Below are positions 27,965-38,200 of a stretch of 64,000 nt of DNA, one piece after another. The position numbers and the translations under genes are program-made. Source of the DNA: Globisporangium splendens. Its lineage: Eukaryota; Oomycota; Peronosporomycetes; Pythiales; Pythiaceae. Position 1 is the stretch's first letter; every line of letters starts with the position of its first letter. The notes under the pieces were generated by a model that was not told the origin of the DNA, did not search any database, and worked only from the letters and a program-made list of their open reading frames with translations. The stretch covers positions 395,531-459,530 of the forward strand of contig VFIW01000038.1 in the NCBI GenBank assembly GCA_006386115.1, written 5' to 3'.

Positions 27965-30900
27965 ATGCGTCTCTACTGGCCCCGTTTCGAGACCCGCGAC
28001 CGCGCGGACTCCATCGGGAGCAACGCCTCCACTGTCTCGTCCAGTCAGGGGTCGCTCGGCAGCGATGCCGGCTTCCTCCTAGACAGCGACGAGGACAGCG
28101 ACGTCGAGGACGACCTCGACAACGACGAAGACCACCACCACCACGCTCACGAAGACCCGCCGCCGCCACCACCACCCCAAACCCGCGCCACGGTCACGGA
28201 GGTGCACCCGCACAGAGGACCACACTACGTGTGCACTCTGTGTGGGTTCAGCGCCCCCCACATGTTCGTGCTCGGACGCCACCGCGCACTCGCACACGAG
28301 AATGACCACTTTGTGGACATCTTCACGTGCGAGTGTGCGTGCGACCGGCACTTTACCACCCGCGGTGCTGCTGCTAACCACGAACGTGGATGCAGCACCG
28401 CCCAGAACACTACCACACTTGGCCTTGCGCCACAGAATGATGGTCCTGACCCGGAGACAGCCGCGCCAAGCAGCATCCCCGAGCCAGGGCCATCCCCAAC
28501 CACGATGTCCCCCCCCGCCACGGTACCCGAGCGCACTTCAACGTGCACGAGTACCGTCGGCTACCAAACCGAGGGTGCCAAGAGGCGCCGCCTCGCCCCT
28601 CCCCTCCCCGATGACGAACGTCAGCAAGGTGCCAGTGTACCCCCCTCCCAGACGACGGTGTTCCTCACCGACCTGCTGACGCTCACCCGGTACCGAGTAC
28701 ACCAAGACAACGACGCCGCACACCCAGTCCCCCCTCCAGCGACGACAACGACAACAACCAACACTCAGGTAAGTATAGTGAACTCAAATGAAATGGTTAT
28801 TAACTATGATTATGCCCCTACAGCGACGGTTTTCGGCCCCCAGACCGAAAATCCAATATACGAAAACGAGAACCCGAGCACCTACGAAGACGACGACGCA
28901 TGGGCGGAGTCAACCGACAGTGCCCGAGCACAAATCGACATCCCTCCGGCCCAGACCAGCTTTTTTGACGAAGAAAACTCAAGTTTGGATGCGGCAATTG
29001 CGGTTTCTGGCCCTGGGACCGCCGTAACGGCTAATCTCAGGCCAGGAACTCCACGCACAACCGCCGCAACATGTGAGATGACCCAGGACCCAGCTCCAAT
29101 GACTGGTCTGAGTGCAGAACCGGCACATTTGACCCAATTTGGACCTGGTGCACCTACGAACCCAGCTCCAGCGACCAGCCCAAGTACGGAAAGTGCACTT
29201 TTGACCAGATTTGGTGCAAATGCAACCAGGGACCAAGCATCTGGTGCTAGTCCAGGGCCTGTGTCAGCTATTGCTGGTGGCACAGGAGCAAATGCAAGAC
29301 CAGAACCGACCGAAAGTGCACTTCCGCGTGCGCGGCCACCCCGCGCGAACCTAACTACTGCTCGGAACAGTAGTTTGGGCCCCAGAAATGCAATTTCTGT
29401 GGGGGAAAGTGCAAATGCACGCACAATTACTGCTCCGAGCAGTAGTTTGAGCCATGAGAACGCTCCGCCCGTGCCAGAGAATGCTCTAGCACGTCCAACT
29501 ACTGCTCGGAACAGTAGTTTGGGCCCCAGAAATGCAATTTCTGTGGGGGAAAGTGCAAATGCACGCACAACTACTGCTCCGAGCAGTAGTTTGAGCCATG
29601 AGAACGCTCCGCCCGTGCCAGAGAATGCTCTAGCACGTCCAACTACTGCTCGGAACAGTAGTTTGGGCCCCAGAAATGCAATTTCTGTGGGGGAAAGTGC
29701 AAATGCACGCACAACTACTGCTCCGAGCAGTAGTTTGAGCCATGAGAACGCTCCGCCCGTGCCAGAGAATGCTCTAGCACGTCCAACTACTGCTCGGAAC
29801 AGTAGTTTGGGCCCCAGAAATGCAATTTCTGTGGGGGAAAGTGCAAATGCACGCACAACTACTGCTCCGAGCAGTGGTTTGAGCCATGAGAACGCTCCGC
29901 CCGTGCCAGAGAATGCTCTAGCACGTCCAACTACTGCTCGGAACAGTAGTTTGGGCCCCAGAAATGCAATTTTGGAGGCGGCTAGTACAGCGATGAGAAC
30001 GAGGACTCAAGGAGAGCGAACCCTCACCGCGAACCCATTGAATTGGAGGTCAGACACGGTGCCAGCGGCCCGTCCTGACCGAAATGAGCGAGTTTTGACG
30101 GCGAGACCGTCTCGATGGCGATCCGCAACCACTCCTACGACGCCAATCACGACTGAAGCTATCAACGAGACCCCGGCGACCACGACAACGACCCAAGCGA
30201 TCACGCCAGAAGCACCAGACGACGGCCGGCCATGGTTATTGAGATTTGATGGAGCATGTCCAGGAAATCCAGGGAAAGGAGGCGCTGGATCAGCCCTCTA
30301 TGAACCTGGAGGAGCCATCCTCTGGACATGCCACCACTTTCTACCCGAGAATTTCAACACAAACAACACCGCCGAGTACACAGCGTTACTCGACGGCGTC
30401 CAGGCGGCCAAACGACATGGAGCAAGGCGACTCCGAGTGGAAGGGGATAGCATACTCGTCATCAGGCAGGTCCGAGGCATATATGCATGCGGCAATAAGC
30501 GTCTGAGAGCACTTAGAAACCGCATCCTCGGATGCCTACGGAGCCTCGACAGCTTCGAGCTCCACCACATCGACCGCAAGGCAAACACCCAAGCGGACGC
30601 ACTCGCAAACCGTGCACTCGACCACGCCGCAACGAAATCGGTGTGCGCGGTGCACGGTGCTGGCGATGACCGATGCTGGACCCCGATCCAACGGAAGACG
30701 ACCTCGCAGCGGCCAGACCCAGAGGCCACCGTCGATGAGGAAATGAAGGAAACCAGCGACGATGACGAAGAAGAAGTAGTGCGCCGTGATGAGGGAGAGG
30801 TGTACGCACCTGTACGACTGGAACCAGGCACGATCCCGGCAAAACGACCAAGACTGCAACTACGAGCGCTGAGTGAGAACGAGGATGAAAAGAGCCGAGC

Positions 30901-33900
30901 GATAATAGAGAGGTTCGCCAAGAAGATGGCCACCAAGATCACCGACTGTGAGGATTGGGAAACCGGAGAAGGATATATTACAGCACTTACTATGCAAATG
31001 TATGACCTACTCCAGGAGTACTCCACAACGAAGAAACCCCGATCAATGATGAAGACCAAGAAGAAAACCACAGCGACCAAGACGATGATGCGACCACCAC
31101 GACCAAGCACACAGCACCGTGAAGCGCGACTTGAAGAAGCACTCGACGACCTGATCATCGCACAGCGGGCTGAACCCAGCCAACAAGGACGCATCCAAAA
31201 AGCACGTCGGCGGGTGGGCCGAGTGAAAGCGGCAATCCTGAGATCAAAGCTCCGGCTCAAATTTGAGCAAAAAGAAAAAGAGTGCGTACAGGAACTCCTC
31301 CGAGGAGTGAACGAGGACGTCACTGAGGGTCCAATGGAAGACACCACCTGTCCCATCGGCAGGGAGGACCTGTACGCATTCTTCCAAGGCGTCAACACAC
31401 CGAACATGGTGTTTGACTTTGACAGCGATGTAGGAGCACCGTTCCGAGCGGTGCTCCAGCGGCTGCCACCCCCGGAGCAGGTCCGAGAGGCATTAACCGA
31501 TGACCTCACGATAGATGAGATCGAGGACCAACTCCAGATCGTGAACGGTGCCTCCAGCCCCGGACTGGATGGCATCGGCCACGATGTATATAAGCACTTC
31601 CGGCTCCAGTTGCTACCCGCACTCCACGCAGCCTTCAGCTTCTGCTGGAAGCACAAAAAGGTCCCCACTGCGTGGAAAGTGGGCACGGTCAGGCTCCTAT
31701 ACAAAAAGGGAGACCCGAACCAACCCAGCAACTGGAGACCGATATGCTTGCAACAATGCATCTACAAGCTCTACTCAGGCATCCTTGCGAAGAGATTCAC
31801 TCGTTGGATGGACACCAACGAGCGATTCTCACTAGCGCAGAAGGGATTCAGAGCATTCAATGGATGCCACGAACACAACTTCCTGAGCACCTCGCTCCTC
31901 GACCAAACGAGACGGATGCACAGGAAGTTGTACAACGTGTGGTATGACCTGAAGAATGCCTTCGGGTCCCTGCCACAGGAGCTCATGTGGCGAGTCCTCG
32001 GGATGCTCCGAGTCGATGCTGCTTTCATCGAGCGCGCTCAGAACATCTACGAGGACTCCCACTTTGTCGTGAACAACGCCCACGATGGCCCCACGGACCC
32101 CATCCGCCAGGAGATCGGCGTGTACCAGGGTTGCCCGCTCAGTCCGTACCTCTTCATTGCGGCCCTGATACCGCTGCTCCGAGGGCTCCAGGAGCTACCT
32201 GGCGTGGGAGTGCCGCTCGCGGAGAACTTCAGACCATGTGTCTCGGCGTACGCCGACGACATCAAGATCTTCAGTGACTCCGCGAGCGGCATCAGGTCAG
32301 CGCACCAACTAGTGGAACGCTTCCTGAAATGGACCACGATGCGAGCCAACCCGTCCAAGTGCGCTCTGCTGGCGGTAACCACGAACTCCCGTGGGAACCC
32401 TGAGCTCGACACCGAGCTCCAGCTGCATCTGGACGGCACCCCGATACCCAGGCTCACTCTCAGCGACAGCTATGCATACCTAGGTATCGGGGATGGCTTT
32501 GACCACATCCAGCGCAGGTTTGCCTTGGTGCCAAAGCTGGGGGAGTTGAAAAAGAACGTGGTGGCACTCCTCCGCTCACCTTTGGCACCATGGCAGATCC
32601 TGAAGGCAGTGAAGACGTACATCTACCCCCAGGTAGAATACGCGCTCCGCCATCTCAGGCCCCTGCACTCCCAACTCCAGGGTTTCGACCGCGTACTGAG
32701 CAAGGGTCTGAGGCACCTCCTCCGCCTACCCAGCTCCGCCACCACAGCGTTCATGTACGCACCGACATCCCATGGAGGCCTGGGGCTACTGCCACTCACC
32801 GAGCTCCATGCAGCACTGCAGATAGCTCATGGGTGGCAGATGCTCCACTCCAAAGACCACACCATCCAGGCGGTGGCGCGCACGCAGATCACGCAGATCA
32901 TACGAAAGCGCTACCGGCTGGATGAAGAGTACTGGAAGGAGCGCACCGAGGAAGCCATCCAACGCTTCCTCAACTCCGACCTGGACTCATCGCTCACGAA
33001 CATCAGGAAGCGAAGGAACGGCGACATCGGCTCGCTCTGGACAGACATCCAGCGCCACCTGGCCACACACCAGCTCCGACTAGCCGATGTCGTCGACCCC
33101 AGCTCCGGCGAGCGACAGTGGCTCCAATTGAAGACCCCGAGCTCCAGGGACTGGCTCGAGCACACCACCGTGCTCCGACAGGTCAAGCTCCACATGAAGA
33201 ATGCACACCTAAACAGGTGGAAGGAGATGTCGGACCAAGGACGCACGGTGCGAGCTCAGGGCGGTCCCGGGAGCTCATTCCTCACGCGTGGCACCGGCAT
33301 GTGGGACAATGACTATGTCTTTGCAGTCCAAGCGCGCCTCAATCAGCTGGACACCAGGTCGGTGCTCAAGCGGAAAAGGGTGCGTACGAACGCCACATGC
33401 CGGTACGCTGAGTGCCGGAGCACGGAGACACTAGCCCACGTGCTGAACCACTGCCCCGGCACCAGCGACGCGGTGACCAAGCGCCACGACTCCGCGTTGA
33501 AGCTGATTACCGACACACTCCAGCCCCGAGTGCTCCGATCGCAGGAGCGACTCCAACTCCGAGTCAACGAGACGGTCGAAGGTATGGCAGGTCAGCTCCG
33601 GCCAGACCTCCAGCTCTTCGACACCAGGAGCAAGACGGTGGTGGCCGCCGACCTGGCGATCACCTACGAAGACCACCAGCAGGACGGACCCGAGTTTTCC
33701 AGCCTAGCGGCCTCAGCCCAGCGCAAGATTGAGAAGTACCAACCCATCAAGGCGCATTTGATGCAGCAAGGATGGACGGTACACCTATCTGCACTGGTGT
33801 ACGGCTCGCTCGGCTCGGTGCTACCTGGGAACTTCAAGGTATACACCGAGGAGCTCGGGCTCCTGAAGAAGGATGCCAGGCGGCTCAACACCACCATCTC

Positions 33901-34822
33901 GACCGAAGCGATCAAGGCGAGCCGCCGCATCTGGAACCTCCACTGCGCCCTACACCGAGGGCCAACCCGACGTGTGGAAACGCAAACGACGACGCATCCA
34001 GATCCAGTCCAGATCCAGACTCCAGACCGACGACTCCAGGCCAGTCCTGCTCAACTCCAACATGATCCAGCACCAGAACGCCGGCCCCAACCCACGGACA
34101 CCCGGGCACCAGCCCCGGAGCAGCGAAAACGACGCGTGCGAATCACGGCACCGGCACCGGAGCAACAACAGGGAGATCGGCCAGCCACGAACTCGGCACC
34201 AGACGAACGGCAGCGACACCAGACGCTCCAGCACCGGCATCCAGCACCTCCAGGACGACAACCCGAGCTCCAACACCGACTCCCGCCCGTGCGGAACCAG
34301 CCCAACCAGCCCCGGCACCGGCGCCCGACGCTCCGAGGTGGAGCTCCGGTGCACCGAGCTCCAGCGACCGAAACGACGCGACCGACACCGGAACTTCAAC
34401 GCGGGCAACCAAGCGGCACCGGAACGCAAGTGAGACGGTCCACACTGTCCACGAGCATAGCCGGGACAGCAGCAGGGCCCAGATCAGCACCAGCTCCGAC
34501 CAGAGGGGGGACAGACGGAGAAGCACGGAGGCCCACGCCTCCGGCGCGCGCAGGCAGATCGACAAGCGACCCCACAGCCACCCGACGACCCCGAAGCGCA
34601 TTCAGTGCGACAGCCGGGACACCAGCGACACGACAACCCCGACGCGCATACAGTGCGACAGCCGGGACACCAGCGACACGACCGGCCCGACGCACATTCA
34701 GTGCGACAGCCGGGACACCAGCGACACGACCGGCCCGACGCACATTCAGTGCGACAGCCGGGACACCAGAGGCGCCGACACGTGGTCCGGGGGGACCCAC
34801 CGGCACCAACCAGAGCGTGTAG
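27965..34822 (+). CDS. Family A retrotransposon polyprotein, copy A4
   Basis: This 2285-residue ORF is intact, with RNase H, YADD and RPD-X14-D motifs as in A1. It differs by Pro to Ser in the linker after the fingers (shared with A5 and A6) and by Val to Ala just before the second RLE aspartate (VVAADLAI). The tail has four in-frame 48-bp units and ends at the usual TAG after GTNQSV. Confidence 0.92.
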   Translation: MRLYWPRFETRDRADSIGSNASTVSSSQGSLGSDAGFLLDSDEDSDVEDDLDNDEDHHHHAHEDPPPPPPPQTRATVTEVHPHRGPHYVCTLCGFSAPHMFVLGRHRALAHENDHFVDIFTCECACDRHFTTRGAAANHERGCSTAQNTTTLGLAPQNDGPDPETAAPSSIPEPGPSPTTMSPPATVPERTSTCTSTVGYQTEGAKRRRLAPPLPDDERQQGASVPPSQTTVFLTDLLTLTRYRVHQDNDAAHPVPPPATTTTTTNTQVSIVNSNEMVINYDYAPTATVFGPQTENPIYENENPSTYEDDDAWAESTDSARAQIDIPPAQTSFFDEENSSLDAAIAVSGPGTAVTANLRPGTPRTTAATCEMTQDPAPMTGLSAEPAHLTQFGPGAPTNPAPATSPSTESALLTRFGANATRDQASGASPGPVSAIAGGTGANARPEPTESALPRARPPRANLTTARNSSLGPRNAISVGESANARTITAPSSSLSHENAPPVPENALARPTTARNSSLGPRNAISVGESANARTTTAPSSSLSHENAPPVPENALARPTTARNSSLGPRNAISVGESANARTTTAPSSSLSHENAPPVPENALARPTTARNSSLGPRNAISVGESANARTTTAPSSGLSHENAPPVPENALARPTTARNSSLGPRNAILEAASTAMRTRTQGERTLTANPLNWRSDTVPAARPDRNERVLTARPSRWRSATTPTTPITTEAINETPATTTTTQAITPEAPDDGRPWLLRFDGACPGNPGKGGAGSALYEPGGAILWTCHHFLPENFNTNNTAEYTALLDGVQAAKRHGARRLRVEGDSILVIRQVRGIYACGNKRLRALRNRILGCLRSLDSFELHHIDRKANTQADALANRALDHAATKSVCAVHGAGDDRCWTPIQRKTTSQRPDPEATVDEEMKETSDDDEEEVVRRDEGEVYAPVRLEPGTIPAKRPRLQLRALSENEDEKSRAIIERFAKKMATKITDCEDWETGEGYITALTMQMYDLLQEYSTTKKPRSMMKTKKKTTATKTMMRPPRPSTQHREARLEEALDDLIIAQRAEPSQQGRIQKARRRVGRVKAAILRSKLRLKFEQKEKECVQELLRGVNEDVTEGPMEDTTCPIGREDLYAFFQGVNTPNMVFDFDSDVGAPFRAVLQRLPPPEQVREALTDDLTIDEIEDQLQIVNGASSPGLDGIGHDVYKHFRLQLLPALHAAFSFCWKHKKVPTAWKVGTVRLLYKKGDPNQPSNWRPICLQQCIYKLYSGILAKRFTRWMDTNERFSLAQKGFRAFNGCHEHNFLSTSLLDQTRRMHRKLYNVWYDLKNAFGSLPQELMWRVLGMLRVDAAFIERAQNIYEDSHFVVNNAHDGPTDPIRQEIGVYQGCPLSPYLFIAALIPLLRGLQELPGVGVPLAENFRPCVSAYADDIKIFSDSASGIRSAHQLVERFLKWTTMRANPSKCALLAVTTNSRGNPELDTELQLHLDGTPIPRLTLSDSYAYLGIGDGFDHIQRRFALVPKLGELKKNVVALLRSPLAPWQILKAVKTYIYPQVEYALRHLRPLHSQLQGFDRVLSKGLRHLLRLPSSATTAFMYAPTSHGGLGLLPLTELHAALQIAHGWQMLHSKDHTIQAVARTQITQIIRKRYRLDEEYWKERTEEAIQRFLNSDLDSSLTNIRKRRNGDIGSLWTDIQRHLATHQLRLADVVDPSSGERQWLQLKTPSSRDWLEHTTVLRQVKLHMKNAHLNRWKEMSDQGRTVRAQGGPGSSFLTRGTGMWDNDYVFAVQARLNQLDTRSVLKRKRVRTNATCRYAECRSTETLAHVLNHCPGTSDAVTKRHDSALKLITDTLQPRVLRSQERLQLRVNETVEGMAGQLRPDLQLFDTRSKTVVAADLAITYEDHQQDGPEFSSLAASAQRKIEKYQPIKAHLMQQGWTVHLSALVYGSLGSVLPGNFKVYTEELGLLKKDARRLNTTISTEAIKASRRIWNLHCALHRGPTRRVETQTTTHPDPVQIQTPDRRLQASPAQLQHDPAPERRPQPTDTRAPAPEQRKRRVRITAPAPEQQQGDRPATNSAPDERQRHQTLQHRHPAPPGRQPELQHRLPPVRNQPNQPRHRRPTLRGGAPVHRAPATETTRPTPELQRGQPSGTGTQVRRSTLSTSIAGTAAGPRSAPAPTRGGTDGEARRPTPPARAGRSTSDPTATRRPRSAFSATAGTPATRQPRRAYSATAGTPATRPARRTFSATAGTPATRPARRTFSATAGTPEAPTRGPGGPTGTNQSV
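28769..28823 (+). other. Intron-like sequence in A4 ORF
   Basis: Identical to A1, including both acceptors. Confidence 0.6.
29353..29973 (+). repeat. 144-bp in-frame repeat, 4 units plus partial (A4)
   Basis: Same organisation as A1-A3. Confidence 0.95.
34599..34769 (+). repeat. 48-bp tail repeat, 4 regular copies (A4)
   Basis: All units are the same length and stay in the main frame. A5 and A6 share this four-unit form. Confidence 0.85.
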
Positions 34823-34999
34823 TGACTACACATCAAAAGGACATCGTGCGAACCCAGCCTCCCCAAGGCTACCAGGGCATCACCCACGTAGGGAACGGCC
34901 CTCCAAACCCAAGAGACGCAACATGGTCACAATGAGGTAACCTCTTTATACCTGATAACCTCTTTATTTGATCGTTAATTGGTAAATATACATTCTTTC

Positions 35000-35150
35000 T
35001 CTGTTCTAATCAGTGTGAAAACTGATTGCCGGGCGACAAACCCGGCTTTATTTTCACATTCATTTTTGAGGGTGTCGCCTGGCAGAGCAGCTTGCTGTGA
35101 GCCTGCGACCGGTCTCCCGGGGATTGCACTCTCCCCCGGCGAGGCCCACT
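35000..35150 (+). pseudogene. U2 segment 39-189, family B type, at 5' end of B1
   Basis: It is identical to the family A U2 through stem IIb and differs from the Sm site on. The Sm site is canonical ATTTTTG. Stem III is different in sequence but foldable (GTCGC/GCGAC and GGC/GCC around CAG-CTTG-CTG). Stem IV is CCGGGGATTGCAC..CCCCCGG. Position 35046 is C, as in family A; B2 and B3 have T. Confidence 0.88.
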
Positions 35151-35259
35151 ACACTTGACTCTTTCTACTTTCCGACTTCCTCCCATCCCTCTCTCTCCGC
35201 GCACACTCTCTCTCTCTTCTAATTTTAGTCTCGTACTGAATTTAGTTAGTTTAGAGAGG

Positions 35260-38200
35260 ATGCGCTTCTTCTGGCCGCTGCGCGACCGCTCCCCGTCCAC
35301 GGACAGCGAGTGCTCCACAGCCAGTCAGAGCAGCCTCGCCAGCGACGCGTCTTTTTATAGCGCAGCTGGCGGGGAGGAGATGAGCACCGCGCCCTCTCGC
35401 CCAGCGGACCCGATAGTGGACCTCCGAGGGGATCCGCCAGCGGATCCACTGGGGGATCCACCAGAGGATCCGCTGGGGGACCAGCCGCCCATGCCGTGCT
35501 TCACGTTTGGAGCCGGCTGGGAGCCGCAAGACCCCCTCCGAGTCGCCGCGGGAGGTGCAAGCTTCCCGGGCCCCCAGCCACCCCCAGACGCTGCAACTTC
35601 GGGCACGGGTGCGCAACCTGCTGCGCCCATTGCACCTCAACGTGCTGCGGCGCGGACGACCTCTGGCAGAAATGACAGAATCGCGCCGTCCTCCGCGCCG
35701 CAGCTCGTTTTTGACATCGAAGCGCCGTCCGCCCGATCCGCTCCGGGCGGACGGGTCCAAGATCCGAGCGGACGCGCCCTCCCCCCAGCTTTTCTCGGTC
35801 TCCCACTGACCGAGAACCGAGCTGATGGCGCTGCCCCAACAGCAGCGCCTCGAGCCCCGACGCCAGCCGAAGCCCCCCTCGACCGCGCCAGCCACACTGG
35901 CTCGCTCCGACCACCAGCGACTCTCCCGCCGACCGCCGCCGACTCCCTCGCCGACTGCGCGCCCCCCGCTCTCCCTGACCCCCCTTGTGCTCGCCCAGAA
36001 CGAGGCGAATCGCTCGCCGATGGGCGAGCACCCGACCTCGCCACCGAACGTGACGAGATTCCAGCACCAGCGCCACCGTCTTCCCCCCGTGAACTCTTGC
36101 AGCCGCTCGACGGCAGCTGCCAAGACGTGGCGCTGGCGGTGTACGCGCACAACGCCGCGCTCTTTGAGTGCACGTTGTGTGCGCACACCGCGCGGGATCT
36201 CGCCGCGCTCCAACAACATCGGCGCTCCGCGCACCGCAACACCCGCTTCGTGGACCACTTCCACAGCGGGTGCGCGTGCGGCGTGAGCTTTTTCTCGCGT
36301 GCGGCGGCGACCAAGCACGCGCGCGAATGTCCAGAGAGCGCGCTCTCGGCCGCCGCCGCCGCGCGCACCGCAGCGGCCAACACCGCAGGTATGTCTCTCG
36401 GCGCCGACGAACGCGACGACCTCGCGTCCGCCGGCGTCTTGCATGATGTTGCATCCCCCGCCTTTGGCAACATTTTGCCGGCTGCGCTTGCGACCGCGGC
36501 AGACGCACCGAGCGCCACCGCGACCGCAGACGCAGCCACGCAGCAGAGCACTGTGCCCCCCGCTGCCGCCCAACCCCCCCGGCGTGCGCACGTCCCCCCC
36601 GTGCCGCGCGCCCTCTCGCCACCGTCCGCGCTGCGGATTGGTGGCAAACGCCGACGCCTCAACGACGACGACGACGACAGTGGCGGTGACCTCGATGTGC
36701 TGATGCACGACGAGGACATCGCTGCACACGTGGATGCGCCTCCAGAGCCGCACCACAATGGCGCAGCAGCACCTGTGCCGACCGACCCCGCGACCGCGCG
36801 CCGCCGCCGCACGCGATGGGGACCCAGAGTGCTCGTGAATGTGACGCGGCCTCCGCGACGCACTCACACACGCTGGGGCCCTCCACTCCGACGCGACCAC
36901 CAGCAAGCGAACCCCGAACCTACACCAGCGACCCTGGACCAGCTGCTGGTGGCCACGGCGGACAGTGCAGCGACGGCGAGCGTGACGGCTGCGACGACGA
37001 CTGCGACGACGAGCCGACGACGCCGCAGGGGATCGAGAGCGCCGACCGCCGCACCGAGCGCGACCGCAGACGCGCCACGAACGACCACGCCGGCACCGCG
37101 CACAACAACGACGAGCGCGACGACTGCGACGTTGGAGCCCGACGGTGACGCGACTGAGCCGTGGGTCCTGCGCTTCGACGGCGCCTGCCGTCGGAACCCA
37201 GGCCCAGCCGGAGCGGGTGCGGCCCTCTTCGAGCCCAGTGGCACCGTGGTGTGGACGGCGTCGCACTTCCTCCCGGGCAGCGAGACCAACAACACAGCCG
37301 AGTACTCGGCGATGCTGCTCGGGGTGCGAAGCGCTATCCACCACGGCGCGACTCGCCTCCGCGTCGAGGGCGACAGCCACCTCGCGCTCTCGCAGGTGCG
37401 CGGCACCTTCGCGTGCACGAACCGGCGCCTGCGCAAGCTGCGCAACCGGGTGCAGGCGGCACTGCGCGAGCTCGACGAGTACCGGCTCGTGCACATCGAC
37501 CGGCAAGCGAACGCGCATGCCGACCGCCTCGCGAACCGCGCCCTCGACCTCCGCAAGACCAAGTTCGACTGTGGTCCCCACGTGACGGCCACCGACTCGT
37601 GTGTGCAGCCGGCGGAAATCCTGGGACCGACAGCCCACCCACCCAGCTCCGGCGACGATCGCGACGAGTCGATGCCGGGACCCGAGGAGCCAGCTGCGGA
37701 CGACGAGACCGACGCCGACGTCGAAGCCGACATCGCGAGGCGCGACGGGGGCGAGATTTTCCCGACGCTCCAGATCGGCCCCGGCTCGGCGCCAACCCAG
37801 CAGCCGCGTCTCCGACTCCGCCAGCTCTCGGAGGACGAGTTCGACGCCGCAGCGCGCACGCTCGAGCGCTTCGCGAACGACATGGCGAGCAAGATTGCGG
37901 ACGCCGACGACTGGCATTCCGGGGAGGGCTACATCAGCGCCATCCCTGTGCGCCTCCGTGAACTCCTCGCACCATTTGTGGTGCCGACCAGGAGCCCTCC
38001 ACGGAATGCCAGATCCCGTCCAACGCGCCCGCAATCCCGCTCACCTCGTCCACCGCGAGTGACCAGGCACCAACGCGAGCACCGCCTCGACGAGGCGCTC
38101 GATAATCTGGCAGCCGTGCAGCGCTCGACACCGACCGACCAGCGCTCCATCCGCAACGCCCGGCGTCGAGTCGGTCGCATCCGCACGGCGCAAGCCAAGT

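Larger units (their letters stand above)
27471..34999 (+). mobile_element. Utopia-like retrotransposon, family A copy 4
   Basis: This 7529-bp unit is followed directly by a family B unit. Its 5' two thirds resemble A1-A3, while its 3' part shares GAGTTTTCC and AAGGCGCATTT with A6. Confidence 0.9.

Noticed and set aside
35155..35259. Extended family B start at 35155
   Set aside because: The codon there is TTG. ATG 35260 aligns with the family A start and is the first ATG in a eukaryotic transcript.
36389..36530. Family B intron with donor CAG|GTATGT after the zinc fingers
   Set aside because: No branch motif, no AT-rich interior and no clear acceptor; the sequence has normal coding composition.
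35251..38034. Very long minus-strand open frames across the elements (also 7447-8910 and 48732-50282)
   Set aside because: They mirror GC-rich or repeated + strand coding sequence, have Arg/Gly/Ser-rich products without motifs, and recur only because the units repeat.
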